Of a stretch of DNA of 64,000 bases, positions 36,041 through 46,068 are shown in pieces. Every line of letters begins with the position of its first letter. Position 1 is the first letter of the stretch. The stretch comes from Bacteroidota bacterium (lineage in GTDB: Bacteria > Bacteroidota > Bacteroidia > Bacteroidales > VadinHA17). The stretch lies in assembly GCA_016718875.1 (NCBI GenBank), contig JADKBL010000008.1, positions 1 through 64,000 on the forward strand, given 5' to 3'. The translations under genes were made by a program, and so were the position numbers. The notes beneath the pieces were generated by a model, which worked only from the letters and a program-made list of their open reading frames with translations, was not told where the DNA came from and did no database searches.

Positions 36041-37328
36041 CGATCAGCGCAACAAAACCACCGAAGCTGAAAGCAACTGTCCCTCCGTAGCCTGGTAGTA
36101 TCTTGTCAGAATAGCTGTAGAGAAAACCGAAAATGATACTTGCCGGCAATGCTCCAAGTCCTACCGAGAAACTGAAAAGGCCATAGGCCGTCCCTCTGTT
36201 TTCATCGGACACAAGGTCTGCAACAAATGCCTTTTCGGCTCCTTCGGAAAATGCATAGAACAGGGCATATATTGCGAAGAGCACAAATGTTGCAACAACC
36301 TGCATTTTGGGAGAGAGAAATATAATAAGGGAGAATGAAAAATATACCAGTACATATATCCCCCACCCTATATTGATTACTGTCTTGCGTCCAATCCTGT
36401 CCGACAGGGTACCTAGCGGTGTTGAAAATATAGCCTTAATAATATTGAAGAAAGCCCATACAAGCGGCAGAAAAAGAATATTTATGACTTTCGCCTGAGC
36501 CTCACTGTCACCAAAGTTTGATATCATCCTCTGAAGCGGAGGAATATCATTCACAATACTTACAACAGCGCCGCTGCCCTGAATTGCTTCCTGCACCCTG
36601 AAAAGCAGAAAAGCATCAGATGAGTTTCCCAGAGTAAACAATATCATTATCAGGAGATAGTTTCTGAAATTACTGTCATAAGCTTTTAGTGAAAATGAAA
36701 AAGGCTTGCCGCTCTTTTTTCCCGGTGAAGTCTCCTTAACAAATAAGACAATAGTAAATACTGCAAGGGTACCTGGTATGATTGCCAGTATAAAAGTCCA
36801 CCGGAGTGCAGTCATTGAGTCTTTTATTCCAAATACCAGGAAAAGGATCATGAGTGTTAATATTGCAAGCGCAGGTCCAATTACTGCACCTGTATGATCC
36901 ATTGCACGGTGAAATCCAAATGATTTGCCTCTGATGTTCTCATCAACCGATGAAGCAATAAGTGCATCCCTCGGGGCAGTCCTTATTCCCTTCCCTATCC
37001 GGTCAGTCATCCTTATTATAATGATCTGCCATGCTGCAGAAACAACACCTGTCAGTGGCCTGATCAGGGAGGAAATAGAATATCCGATCAGGACGAGCAG
37101 CTTTCTTTTGCCAATTTTGTCAGATATTATACCACTTACAAGTTTAAGCAGTGAAGATGTTGTTTCCGCAATTCCTTCGATAACGCCAAGAATAATTGCA
37201 CCTGATCCGAGAGCGGCAACATACACAGGGATAAGGGGGTAAATCATCTCAGAAGCAGCATCGGTAAGCAGGCTGACTATTCCAAGCATAATTACTGCCC
37301 GGGGTATTTTTCCCTCTATACTTTTCAT
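35988..37328 (-). CDS. major facilitator superfamily transporter
   Basis: 446-residue membrane protein with about 12 transmembrane segments. The MFS loop signature appears as SGIISDKIGKRKLLVLIGY, and a second as LGTLSDRIGRKTVINIG in the second half. LVSLLTDAASEMIYPLIPVY at the N terminus is typical of a putative efflux/resistance subgroup of MFS. The substrate is unknown. It lies 9 bp downstream of the sulfatase gene and shares its 3' end with a convergent terminator hairpin that encodes its last residues (EPRRGSF). Confidence 0.85.
   Translation of the reverse strand: MKSIEGKIPRAVIMLGIVSLLTDAASEMIYPLIPVYVAALGSGAIILGVIEGIAETTSSLLKLVSGIISDKIGKRKLLVLIGYSISSLIRPLTGVVSAAWQIIIIRMTDRIGKGIRTAPRDALIASSVDENIRGKSFGFHRAMDHTGAVIGPALAILTLMILFLVFGIKDSMTALRWTFILAIIPGTLAVFTIVLFVKETSPGKKSGKPFSFSLKAYDSNFRNYLLIMILFTLGNSSDAFLLFRVQEAIQGSGAVVSIVNDIPPLQRMISNFGDSEAQAKVINILFLPLVWAFFNIIKAIFSTPLGTLSDRIGRKTVINIGWGIYVLVYFSFSLIIFLSPKMQVVATFVLFAIYALFYAFSEGAEKAFVADLVSDENRGTAYGLFSFSVGLGALPASIIFGFLYSYSDKILPGYGGTVAFSFGGFVALIAMILLVLKVKEPRRGSF
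35991..36015. terminator. bidirectional terminator between helicase and MFS genes
   Basis: AAAAGAACCCC and GGGGTTCTTTT form a perfect 11-bp stem with a three-base loop; the A run on one side and T run on the other serve both strands. It lies inside both open frames as written. Confidence 0.85.
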
Positions 37329-37337
37329 AGAATTGAT

Positions 37338-39173
37338 CTACCGTTTCAGATAGTCATCGAATAAAACCTGGAGATAAGCTTTACCTGCTTTTTCAGCAAA
37401 GTCAGCTCCTCTGCCTTCCTTAATTACCTTATCTTTAAGCTTGTGATCATAAACATAAATGGAGCTGTCAGTTACAAATCCAAAGCCTTCATTATATGTA
37501 TAGAATGAATAGGAATTGCTGCCATCTGAAAAGAGATCCTTTCCGAATGGAAACTTCCCATCCAAACCAAGCTGACTGAATAAAGTAATTGGAATATCAG
37601 TCTGATCACCATGCATCGCAACTGTTTTCCCAATAGTTTTCACAGCTCCTCCGGTCCAGATCATGGGAATTTTAAATAGTTCTGTTGTAAAAACCGGCTG
37701 TGTTTCCGATACCCGGCCACAATGGTCGGCAACCATAATCACAAGTGTGTTCTTCCACCAGTTGGTTTTCTTTGCCCACTCAATGAAATCACCTATTGAT
37801 TTATCAGCATAATAAACTGAGTTTTTATATTTTGAGATATTATCATCTCCCTTAATAAAAGTTGCCATTGGAACATCAAATGGCTCATGGCTTGAAAAGC
37901 GTAAGCACTACATTCAGAAATGGCTCTCTCACAGACTTCATAGAATCTTTAAGTGCTTCAAAAAGAATATGATCATGTACGCCCCACTTTGAATTGAAGT
38001 TTTCAGGATCAAAATTGTCTTTCGTAACAATTGTCTTAAAACCTGAACCAATCACGAATGATTTGAAATTCGCGAAATTGATCTCCCCTCCGTACCAGAA
38101 CGAACTGTTATAACCATTCTCAGAAAGTATCCTTACAATGCTTGGCAGTGTCTGGCTTTTTTTGGGTTCTTTGATTATCGATTGTGCAGGCTGAGCCGGA
38201 TAACCATTCAGTATGGCCGGCATAGCTTTGTCGGTTCTGGTTCCTGACGCAAAAACTCTGTAAAAAGGATTCCCTCCCTGGCATACCTGTTTAAATTGGG
38301 TGTTACAAGGGAATCACCTCCAACGGCTCCAACAACATATCCGCTGAAACTTTCAAGAACAAGCATCAGGATATTTGGCTTCTCAATTGTAAGAACATAT
38401 TCTGTTGAACCTTTTCTGTTTTTAAGTGAAGAAACAAGAACAGATGCAGAATCTATATCGCCGAACTGATAAGGATTAGAAACAGGTTTCTGCGTAACTG
38501 CCGAAGTTCCAACGTTCCAAACTGCATTAACAGCAGTATGGTTCAGGAACATTGTCGGACTGAAATACACACTTCCTGCATTTATAGGTGCAATACCGAA
38601 ACCTCCCCTTACCGGGATAATAAGTGCTGCCAGAAGAATCGTGAATAATGGCAGAGCCACCACCTTTGACTTAACTGGTCCCATTTCTTCAAAAAAACGG
38701 TCAGCAGTTTTTCTGTAAAAAGCAATAAAAAACCCGGAGAATAATGCAATCGACAGGAAGAACATTATTGCTTTTAATGTACTCACCGATGCCATGGCTT
38801 CAGCAGGAGTTTTAAGATACATAAATGGGGTATAGTCCATCCTGAACCCCCAAAAGGAGTAAAGTATTGAATCGCCAACTACAATTACTGAAGACAGGAG
38901 GATAAGAAAATATGTATACCATCTTATCACCAGTCTGTACCACCGGCCTGAAAACCAGATTCCGGGCAGGATAAGCAGCATTGGAACAGCAAGAAAGTAA
39001 CCCGTTGTTGAAATATCTAGTTTTGATCCGTTGGTAAAAGTAGCAAGCAGATCACCTGCGCTGTTGCTGAAGGATGACTCATTCTGGATAAGGATAAAGA
39101 AGAGCCGGGCAATTATAAAAAATGTCAACCAGAACAGTGAATAAACACCCAGAGCTAATAATCTTTTCTTCAT
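37338..39173 (-). CDS. LTA synthase-like membrane sulfatase, two frameshifts
   Basis: Alkaline-phosphatase-superfamily enzyme of the LtaS/OpgB/arylsulfatase type. The N terminus (38208-39173) has about five transmembrane segments and then a periplasmic catalytic domain starting NILMLVLESFSGYVVG, where a Thr/Ser after the metal-binding Glu is the nucleophile region. The frame breaks at the A run 38251-38255 (one A more gives FASGTRTDKAMPAILNGYP, the catalytic-threonine motif) and again at 37895-37898 (one A less gives TLSSHEPFDVPMATF). The last part (37338-37868) holds VADHCGRVSE with the metal-binding DHC and AMHGDQTDIPITLFSQLG. The repaired product is about 612 residues. Typical roles are transfer of glycerol phosphate or phosphoethanolamine to surface glycans. 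The start overlaps the EamA stop by 4 bp. Confidence 0.78.
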
Positions 39174-40093
39174 GGTTCAGAACTTGCTATTCTTTTTGCA
39201 GTCTTATGTGAATTAGTATGAAAGAGAATTAATGAAACAATAATTATGATCATTCCTGTAACAGTAATCCACTCCGGATTCTCATCAGGAACCAGAAGCC
39301 AGCTCAGTATAGCACCAACTACCGGAATGATGAATTTCCAAAGGTTCAGTTCCGAAACCTTTACACCCGGACGCTGAAGGAGTCTGAACCAAATTGAGAA
39401 TGCCAGGGCAGCCATCACACTCAGCCATCCCAGTACCAGCCAGTATTCTGTCGGAAGTGGTTTTAAAGGCACTCCTTCGGTTGGAAGAGATACAAGGTAG
39501 AGAATTACACCTCCGATAAACAGGGATGATGAACTTAAAACCATAGGATTCAATCCTTTACTCTTAAGTGAAACTATGACATTGCTTACTGAAAGCGCTG
39601 CATTTGCAGCAAGAAGCATAGCTATGCCTATAAGTTCAACCGAAGTGCCGAAGTGAAAAGCCTGACGGCCTGCACTGATTAGAATTACACCCGAAAGACC
39701 TGCAATTACAGTAATGATCTTGCTTCTTGTAAGCTTATCTTCGGAATGCATCATAGATGCAACAATGGAAGTCACGAGAGGCTGAGAACCTACAATTACT
39801 GCACCAAGAGCGCCCGGAACCAGATCAAGACCATGATAAAACAGAGAGTAATTTAAAAGTGTTTGCAGAACAGTTACCATCAGAACCACTCTCCAGTAAT
39901 CCTTTATCATCTGGATATAGACTGAGGGTTTTACAGTAAAAGGAAGGATTAGCAGACCAGAGATTATGAAACGAATGCCGGCAAAGTGAAATGGCTTATC
40001 GTACTGAAGCCCAATCTTTATGCTGGCATATGCAGTTGACCAAAGCAGACATGCAATGATGGCCCAGAAAATAGTGTTACCCTTACTGTTCAA
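39170..40093 (-). CDS. EamA/DMT-family membrane transporter
   Basis: 307 residues with ten transmembrane segments in two EamA repeats (WSTAYASIKIGL and, in the second, SVMAALAFSIWFRLLQRPGVKVSELNLWKFIIPVVGAILSWLL). Family members export small metabolites or amino acids; the substrate cannot be told. First gene of a three-gene operon (EamA, sulfatase, MFS) with 4-bp overlap to the next. Confidence 0.85.
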   Translation of the reverse strand: MNSKGNTIFWAIIACLLWSTAYASIKIGLQYDKPFHFAGIRFIISGLLILPFTVKPSVYIQMIKDYWRVVLMVTVLQTLLNYSLFYHGLDLVPGALGAVIVGSQPLVTSIVASMMHSEDKLTRSKIITVIAGLSGVILISAGRQAFHFGTSVELIGIAMLLAANAALSVSNVIVSLKSKGLNPMVLSSSSLFIGGVILYLVSLPTEGVPLKPLPTEYWLVLGWLSVMAALAFSIWFRLLQRPGVKVSELNLWKFIIPVVGAILSWLLVPDENPEWITVTGMIIIIVSLILFHTNSHKTAKRIASSEP

Positions 40094-40219
40094 TGAATAA
40101 ATAATTTGACCTCAAATATCATAAAAAAAATGATTGCAAAAGAGCTTTGAATATTGAATTGCCGGTAATTGGAATCGGGCAGATTATTTAATAATTTTAC
40201 CGATACAAACTGATCAGTC

Positions 40220-41818
40220 ATGACAATCCCTGAATATATTGCCAGTCAACTGTTTATTAGAGGAGTCAGGTATGTTTTTGGAATTCCGGGAGGACCTTCG
40301 ATTCCCTATATGGAAGCTTTCAGAAAGGCAGGAATTGAATTCATACTCACTTCCAATGAGGCTGCAGCGGGTATAATGGCAGATGTAACCGGAAGGCTAA
40401 CAGGAGTGCCTGGTATATGCCATTCAACCTTCGGTCCCGGGGCTACAAATATATCAACAGGTGTCGGAGGAGCACTTCTTGACAGATCACCTCTGATTGT
40501 TTTCACAAGTGAGATGGGAGACAAAATGATCAACCGGACCACACAAATGAATATCAATCATCAGAAACTTTTCGAGCCTCTTACAAAGGCGACATTCCGG
40601 ATGAATGAGTCCAATGCAAAGGATATTATTGAAAAAGCCTTCAGAATAAGCCTTGACATCTGTCCCGGACCGGTTCACATAGGTCTTCCTTCGGATATTG
40701 CTGAAATGGAAACTGATGATTTGCCGGAACCTGAACCAGTAACTGATTCATGTAATGAAATTTCTTCAAATGATACGGTACGTATAACAGACCTTCTCGA
40801 AAACTGCCGTTCCCCCCTTCTTGCAATTGGGCTGACAGCCGCAAGATCAGGGATACAGGAAAATCTTCTCCGCTTACTTGCCAGGCATAAAATACCGGTT
40901 GTACTAACTCCGATGGCCAAAGGAGTTCTTTCTGAAAACCATGAATGCTATGCCGGCGTTTTGTTTCATTCATTAAGCGATTACCTTAATGAGCTATTTG
41001 AAGTGACCGATCTTGTAATTGGCCTGGGCTATGATCCTGTTGAGTTCAATTATGAATCATGGGTGCCTGATGTTCCGTTGATTCATTTTGACCGGAAAAT
41101 GGTTGATATGCCCATGTCAGAAAAAATATTCCAATATGCAGGAGAAGCTTCCGGGTGGTTCGATCTCTTAATGCATCTTGACAAAAGCACACTAACCTTT
41201 AACTATAAGTTAGTGGAAGGCATCAGAAATGAGATGTGGGCGGTTTTCGACGGATTCACAAATCATTTTGGTCCTGCAGCTGCCCTTAAGGCTATCAGGG
41301 ATGAACTTCCTGCAGATGCAATAATTACAGCTGATGTAGGATCCCATCTTCATCTTGCCGGTCAGTTCTGGAAAACCGGAGATAAGGGAAAATTTATTAT
41401 AACAAACGGATGGTCAGGGATGGGATTTGGAATACCGGCTGCACTTGCTGCACAACTAAATAAACGGGAGGCAACAGTGGCCTGTATAACTGGCGACGGA
41501 GGATTCCTGATGATGGCCGGAGAACTTGTAACTGCTAAAAGGTATAATCTGCCTGTTATAGTAATTGTTTTTTCAGACGGCGAACTGAACCTGATAAAGG
41601 TTAAGCAATCATGGAAAAACATATCTCCATACGGGACAATACTTTACCAGGAAGATCTGTTCAACTCAGATCATTTCCTCGGAGTAAAAGTACTACATGC
41701 CGATTCCGTTGAAACAATGCAAAAAGCGCTTATCAAAGCGCTTTCGGTAAATGAACCTGTAATCATTAATGCCGTAATCGATCCTGAAGATTATCAGTGG
41801 CTTATTGTAAGGCGTTGA
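40220..41818 (+). CDS. thiamine-diphosphate enzyme, acetolactate-synthase-like
   Basis: 532-residue ThDP-dependent enzyme of the IlvB/benzoylformate-decarboxylase class. The N-terminal Pyr domain has FVFGIPGGPSIPYME-like YVFGIPG and the catalytic-Glu segment SNEAAAGIMADVTGR; the PP domain carries GDGGFLMMAGELVTAKRYNLPVIVIVFSDGELN, with GDG and the shifted N/D that bind Mg-ThDP. There is no small regulatory subunit and no ilv gene near it, so branched-chain amino-acid synthesis is unlikely; a decarboxylase, carboligase or oxalyl-type lyase role is open. It stands alone, with no promoter of consensus type seen in the 126-bp gap before it. Confidence 0.8.
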   Translation: MTIPEYIASQLFIRGVRYVFGIPGGPSIPYMEAFRKAGIEFILTSNEAAAGIMADVTGRLTGVPGICHSTFGPGATNISTGVGGALLDRSPLIVFTSEMGDKMINRTTQMNINHQKLFEPLTKATFRMNESNAKDIIEKAFRISLDICPGPVHIGLPSDIAEMETDDLPEPEPVTDSCNEISSNDTVRITDLLENCRSPLLAIGLTAARSGIQENLLRLLARHKIPVVLTPMAKGVLSENHECYAGVLFHSLSDYLNELFEVTDLVIGLGYDPVEFNYESWVPDVPLIHFDRKMVDMPMSEKIFQYAGEASGWFDLLMHLDKSTLTFNYKLVEGIRNEMWAVFDGFTNHFGPAAALKAIRDELPADAIITADVGSHLHLAGQFWKTGDKGKFIITNGWSGMGFGIPAALAAQLNKREATVACITGDGGFLMMAGELVTAKRYNLPVIVIVFSDGELNLIKVKQSWKNISPYGTILYQEDLFNSDHFLGVKVLHADSVETMQKALIKALSVNEPVIINAVIDPEDYQWLIVRR

Positions 41819-41899
41819 GGCATAATAACCCTGGCGCACGTTTCTACTTTGAGCCTATGGCCTAAGCTGAATTTATTCTGATTTCTTCTCTTTTTCGGT

Positions 41900-42244
41900 T
41901 TAGGTTTCTTTGGCGGCTTTTTCTGCTTTTTCCGGTTTTTCAGCTTTGGTTTCTTTCTTTTCCTTTACAGGTTTCTCAGCTTTGACCGGTGCTTTTTCTT
42001 TTGGAGCTTTCACTTCTGGAGCTTTCACTTCTGGAGCTTTTACTTCTGCCTTAGTAGCGACTGGTTTTGCCTCCTTAGTTTCCTTAGCTGTTTCCTTAAC
42101 TGCTTTCTTTGCTTTGCTTTCTTTTTCCTTGATCGAAATTAAAGGCTTAACACCCGGTTTATCTGTTTTCTTCCGACGGCGGCGAACACCAAATGTCCCG
42201 ATTATTATCTTACCTCTTCTGGTTTTTTTATCACCTTTTCCCAT
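41900..42244 (-). CDS. 30S ribosomal protein bTHX with long repeat tail
   Basis: The first 25 residues, MGKGDKKTRRGKIIIGTFGV, match the Bacteroidetes bTHX proteins, which bind near the top of the 30S head. Homologues are mostly 30-70 residues; here the protein has 114, because of an added Lys/Glu/Ala/Val/Pro tail with three 15-bp repeat copies coding (VKAPE)n and later KAEKPxK repeats. The tail is highly charged and expected to be disordered. The complementary strand has a long open frame over it, which I regard as a shadow. A TAACTTTG -7 element lies upstream on the same strand. Confidence 0.88.
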   Translation of the reverse strand: MGKGDKKTRRGKIIIGTFGVRRRRKKTDKPGVKPLISIKEKESKAKKAVKETAKETKEAKPVATKAEVKAPEVKAPEVKAPKEKAPVKAEKPVKEKKETKAEKPEKAEKAAKET

Positions 42245-42290
42245 ATAACTTGGTTTTGTTAGTTTAAATTGACCCTCTAAAGAGTGATGG

Positions 42291-42298
42291 CAAAGTTA
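42291..42298 (-). promoter_or_regulatory. possible bTHX promoter -7 element
   Basis: Minus strand TAACTTTG, a match to TAnnTTTG, about 50 bases before the bTHX ATG. No TTTG at the expected -33 position. Confidence 0.4.
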
Positions 42299-42419
42299 AT
42301 AAAATTCTTTACTTTTATTAAAATAATTACAAATCACCACCCAGACATCATCCTTCAATTGAATATTTCCATCCTATGCCCTGCATTTCCACAATTACAA
42401 TGATTAACTTTGTTAAAGT

Positions 42420-42882
42420 ATGAGGAGAAAAGACAGACAGATTTCAAATATTTCTGATATTGAATCAATTATATTACGATGTGATGCGTGCAGAATTGCC
42501 TTTGCAGATAATAACACCCCTTACATTGTTACAATGAATTTTGGTTATCTGCCGGGTGAAAAACCCTCTCTTTTTTCATTGCGCACCTGAAGGGCGGAAG
42601 ATTGAGCTGATCAAAAAGAATAATTATATATGTTTTGAGATGGATACTGATCACCTTCTCTATTCCGGGGAAAAAGACTGCGACTGGGGAATGAATTTCA
42701 GCAGTGTTGTAGGCTATGGAAGGATCACAATTGTAAGCGATCATGAAGAAAAAAGAAAAGGTCTTGATTGCATTATGGCTCACTACTCCGACCGCAAAGA
42801 TTTTTCATATGATGAAAAAATAATGTCAAGAACTGCAGTACTAAGGATAGATATAGAAGAAATAACGGGCAAACAAAAATAA
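42420..42882 (+). CDS. pyridoxamine 5'-phosphate oxidase-like (Nim-type) flavoprotein, one frameshift
   Basis: Split-barrel FMN-binding protein of the NimA/putative FMN-binding group. The ATG at 42420 opens MRRKDRQISNISDIES, then DACRIAFADNNTPYIVTMNFGY, the flavin-binding strand. The frame breaks in the A run 42559-42563; with one A less, GYLPGENPLFFHCAPEGRKIELI continues without a gap. The start codon at 42541 usually assigned to the second part would drop the N-terminal third. Related proteins reduce nitroimidazoles or act as haem- or flavin-linked oxidases, but no function can be fixed here. Confidence 0.8.
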
Positions 42883-42900
42883 AATATAACAAAATTCACT

Positions 42901-44457
42901 ATGAATAAAAGAATTGTATCGGCATTATCATCAGCAATTCTGATTGCGTTTTTCAGCATTTCATGCTCAACTGCTCCGGAGAAACCTGTTGTAGATGGAA
43001 AAATCATTCTCACCCCAAAACCAGGACCTTCACCAAGAATAAACGGTACCAGGGTATTTGGTGTAAGACCGGGATCTCCATTCCTGTTTAAGATACCGGC
43101 AACAGGAACAAAACCAATTAATTATGAAGTAGTTAACCTCCCCGAAGGTCTTTCATGTGATCCTGCAACCGGAATGATAACAGGCTCTCTTGTTAAACCC
43201 GGTGAATACAGAACAACGATAAGGGCAACAAACAGTATCGGAAGGGCTGAAAGGGAATTCAGAATAGTCTGCGGAGACGAGCTTGCCCTGACACCTCATA
43301 TGGGATGGAACAGCTGGTATGTATGGGAGAACCATGTAACCGACAGCATCATGAGAGCTGCCGCTGACGCAATGGTAAGTTCAGGTATGATTGACCATGG
43401 CTATATGTATATAAACATCGACGATTGCTGGTCAGTCAAACCCGGAGCCAAAGATTCCTCACTAATTGGAGAAGCCCGGAATTCAGCAGGGATGGTAAAT
43501 TCCAACAAACGGTTTCCTGACATGAAAGGTATGACTGATTATATTCATTCACTGGGTCTTAAGGCTGGCATTTACACATCACCCGGGGAACTGACATGTG
43601 CAGGCCATGTTGCAGCATACAAATTTGAGGAACAGGATGTAGCAAGGTTTGCGGAATGGGGATACGACTTTCTGAAATATGACTGGTGTTCATATTCAAA
43701 AGTAGGCAACAAAGATGTGCTGGAGGATCTTCAGAGGCCCTACCTTCTTATCAGCAGTATATTAAAAAAACAGAAGCGTGATATTATACTTAATCTGTGC
43801 CAGTATGGCATGGGGGATGTGTGGAAGTGGGGAAAACAGGTTGGAGGTAACAGCTGGAGAACGGCTGGTGACCTTGGTGGATCATTTGAAGGTATCGGGA
43901 CAGCCCTTTTCAGAGACGGATTCGATGTTTACAGCCGCGACAGTCTGCATCTTTATGCCGGTCCCGGTGGATGGAATGACCCGGATTACCTCCTCATCGG
44001 ATATCTGAGCAACTGGAAAGGCCAAACAGTTCCTACTCCGCTTACCCCTAATGAACAATATACACATGTGTCACTTTGGAGTCTTGTAGCTGCCCCACTT
44101 ATTTTTTCAGGTGATATTACCAGGCTGGATGAGTTTACACTTAGTCTCCTTACAAATGATGAAATAATTGATGTTGACCAGGATCCGCTTGGAAAACCCG
44201 GATACAGGGTTTCAAAAACCGGAGATACTGAAGTCTGGATAAGGATCCTTGAAGATGGATCAAAAGCTGTCGGTCTTTTCAACAGAGGGGAAAAAGAGAC
44301 AGAGGTGACTGCATTGTGGGATGATCTTGGCCTTACTGGTAAACAAAAGGTAAGAGACCTCTGGAGACAGGAAGATCAGGGAAATTATTCTGACAGATAT
44401 ACAGCCAGTGTGCCGGAACACGGTGTTGTAATGCTCAGACTCTGGCCCGTAAACTAA
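42901..44457 (+). CDS. alpha-galactosidase GH27 lipoprotein with putative Ig domain
   Basis: 518 residues. A lipoprotein signal ends at Cys22 (FSISC). Residues about 45-125 form a He_PIG-like Ig domain (PINYEVVNLPEGLSCDPATGMITGSL). Residues 128-450 are a GH27 barrel: TPHMGWNSW, INIDDCW, FLKYDWC with the nucleophile Asp261, and SWRTAGDLGG with the acid/base Asp324; WNDPD follows. A short beta-sandwich closes the protein. It should release terminal alpha-galactose from outer-membrane-captured oligosaccharides, which would feed the galactokinase near the window start. The upstream flavoprotein ends 18 bp before it. Confidence 0.93.
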   Translation: MNKRIVSALSSAILIAFFSISCSTAPEKPVVDGKIILTPKPGPSPRINGTRVFGVRPGSPFLFKIPATGTKPINYEVVNLPEGLSCDPATGMITGSLVKPGEYRTTIRATNSIGRAEREFRIVCGDELALTPHMGWNSWYVWENHVTDSIMRAAADAMVSSGMIDHGYMYINIDDCWSVKPGAKDSSLIGEARNSAGMVNSNKRFPDMKGMTDYIHSLGLKAGIYTSPGELTCAGHVAAYKFEEQDVARFAEWGYDFLKYDWCSYSKVGNKDVLEDLQRPYLLISSILKKQKRDIILNLCQYGMGDVWKWGKQVGGNSWRTAGDLGGSFEGIGTALFRDGFDVYSRDSLHLYAGPGGWNDPDYLLIGYLSNWKGQTVPTPLTPNEQYTHVSLWSLVAAPLIFSGDITRLDEFTLSLLTNDEIIDVDQDPLGKPGYRVSKTGDTEVWIRILEDGSKAVGLFNRGEKETEVTALWDDLGLTGKQKVRDLWRQEDQGNYSDRYTASVPEHGVVMLRLWPVN

Positions 44458-44482
44458 ATTTTGAAAACTTAAATAAATTAAA

Positions 44483-45259
44483 ATGGATACTTTAAATGAT
44501 CTGCGGCTTGCAGTACTGATTGACGCTGACAATATACCATACAGCAATGTGAGAGGCATGCTTGAGGAGATCGCCAAATACGGAACTCCGACTTTTAAAA
44601 GAATTTACGGAGACTGGACCAAACCAACAATATCCGGGTGGAAATCAGTACTCTTACAGAATGCTATAACACCTGTACAGCAATACGGCTATACGAAAGG
44701 CAAGAATTCAACCGATTCCGCAATGATAATTGAGGCAATGGATATACTCTATTCAGGAAAAGTGGATGGTTTTTGTATAGTCTCGAGCGACAGTGATTTC
44801 ACAAGACTTGCAACAAGATTGCGTGAAGCCGGAATGAAAGTTATCGGGATAGGGGAAAGAAAGACTCCTGCCCCATTCATTGTGGCATGCGACAAATTTA
44901 TCTACCTCGAAATATTAAATGCGCCTGCAGTGGTTGCTGAAATTCAACCTGAAACCAGGAAAAAGGGGAAAGTCATTGTTAAAAAGAAGCAGAAAGAAGA
45001 GACCTCAGTTTATACAGCAACTAATGCCGTTCGCAGGATAATATCATCATCAATCACAGATATAGCTGACGAAAACGGATGGGCATATCTGGGAGATGTA
45101 GGCAATCTTATACTTAAAAAACAACCCGATTTCGACCCAAGAAATTTCGGATTTACAAAACTTACCCCACTGATAAAATCACTCGATTTTGAAATCGACG
45201 AAAGAGATTCCGGAAAAGATCATATAAAACATATCTACATCAGGAACAGGAAGTTATGA
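44483..45259 (+). CDS. NYN-domain protein with C-terminal OST-HTH/LOTUS domain
   Basis: 258 residues. The N-terminal NYN/PIN-like nuclease fold shows LIDADNIPYSNV (acidic metal-binding residues), KRIYGDWTKPTISGW, STDSAMIIEAMDILY, and SSDSDFTRLATRLRE. Residues about 170-258 resemble the OST-HTH/LOTUS winged helix (NAVRRIISSSITDIADENGWAYLGDVGNLILKK). The combination suggests an RNA-processing or RNA-binding endoribonuclease in the cytoplasm; the target is unknown. It is followed by an RRM protein and a cold-shock protein. Confidence 0.85.
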   Translation: MDTLNDLRLAVLIDADNIPYSNVRGMLEEIAKYGTPTFKRIYGDWTKPTISGWKSVLLQNAITPVQQYGYTKGKNSTDSAMIIEAMDILYSGKVDGFCIVSSDSDFTRLATRLREAGMKVIGIGERKTPAPFIVACDKFIYLEILNAPAVVAEIQPETRKKGKVIVKKKQKEETSVYTATNAVRRIISSSITDIADENGWAYLGDVGNLILKKQPDFDPRNFGFTKLTPLIKSLDFEIDERDSGKDHIKHIYIRNRKL

Positions 45260-45434
45260 TATTGTTACAGAAATCAGGAATACCAGGGTAATTTTATCCA
45301 GAACTGGATCACGAACAAAACACGACATCCTTTGCTTTAGCAGATATTTACAGAATAAAATGACTTGTTTTCTGTAACTTATGTGTATATGCAGATATCA
45401 AAAAGTGATTTAAATACAATTAATTATGGACATT

Positions 45435-45442
45435 TAGTTTTG
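45435..45442 (+). promoter_or_regulatory. possible -7 element of the RRM/cold-shock operon
   Basis: TAGTTTTG, a match to TAnnTTTG, 61 bases before the RRM start codon. The rest of the 243-base gap is A/T-rich and holds no open frame. Confidence 0.35.
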
Positions 45443-45502
45443 AGTTCTCAAAAAAAAATATGACCTTTGATCTGTTTTATAAATACTTTAATTTTTTGAA
45501 TT

Positions 45503-45829
45503 ATGAACATTTATGTAGGAAGTCTTCATTTTAAAATGAAGGAAGAAGAATTAAAGGAAGTATTTGAAGAGTATGGTGAAGTAGCATCTGCCAAAATCAT
45601 TATCGACAAATATTCCGGTAAAAGTAAAGGATTTGGTTTCGTTGAGATGCCGAATGATGCTGAAGCAAAAAAAGCTATTGAAGAATTAAATGGAGCTGAA
45701 GTTAGCGGAAGGAACATCATCGTTAATGAATCTATTGAAAGAGCTGACAGAAAAAGCAATTTCAGAGGTGGAAATAACGATCGCAGAGGCGGTGGTGACA
45801 GAGGTGACAGAAGAGACAACTACAGGTAG
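45503..45829 (+). CDS. RNA-binding protein with one RRM domain
   Basis: 108 residues. The RRM carries RNP2 (NIYVGSLHF) at 2-10 and RNP1 (KGFGFVEM) at about 42-49, and ends with a glycine-arginine-rich tail (GGGDRGDRRDN), the arrangement of the small RNA chaperones common in Bacteroidetes and cyanobacteria. It is 22 bp upstream of a cold-shock protein and both end at one terminator, so they are likely coexpressed. Confidence 0.92.
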   Translation: MNIYVGSLHFKMKEEELKEVFEEYGEVASAKIIIDKYSGKSKGFGFVEMPNDAEAKKAIEELNGAEVSGRNIIVNESIERADRKSNFRGGNNDRRGGGDRGDRRDNYR

Positions 45830-45851
45830 GAAATAAGAAAAATCTAAAACT

Positions 45852-46049
45852 ATGAAAGGTACTGTTAAATGGTATGACAGGGTCAAGGGTTATGGATTCC
45901 TTCAGACAGAAGATGCGAAGGATATCTTTATCCACCGTTCAGGTTTAGAGGTTCCGAATACCGAACTTGAAGCAGGTCAGGCTGTTGAATTTGAAGTTGA
46001 ACAGAAAGAAAAAGGACCGGTAGCTATTAAAGTCAGGAAAGTAGAATAA
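45852..46049 (+). CDS. cold-shock domain protein (CspA family)
   Basis: 65-residue single-strand nucleic-acid binding protein. The RNP motifs KGYGFLQ and DIFIHRS of the OB fold are present, followed by LEAGQAVEFEVEQKEKGPVAI. It opens with MKGTVKWYDRVKGYGF, the usual cold-shock start. Operon with the RRM protein; terminator follows directly. Confidence 0.94.
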   Translation: MKGTVKWYDRVKGYGFLQTEDAKDIFIHRSGLEVPNTELEAGQAVEFEVEQKEKGPVAIKVRKVE

Positions 46050-46068
46050 TCTTACTCCAATCAATAGT

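Noticed and set aside
40220..41818. Acetolactate synthase of the branched-chain pathway
   Set aside because: No small subunit and no ilv/leu neighbours; only the enzyme superfamily can be supported.
41910..42248. Long plus-strand frame over bTHX, rich in Ala, Phe, Ser and Thr
   Set aside because: It is the antisense of the Lys/Glu/Pro repeat tail; composition follows from the complementary codons and no family is recognisable.
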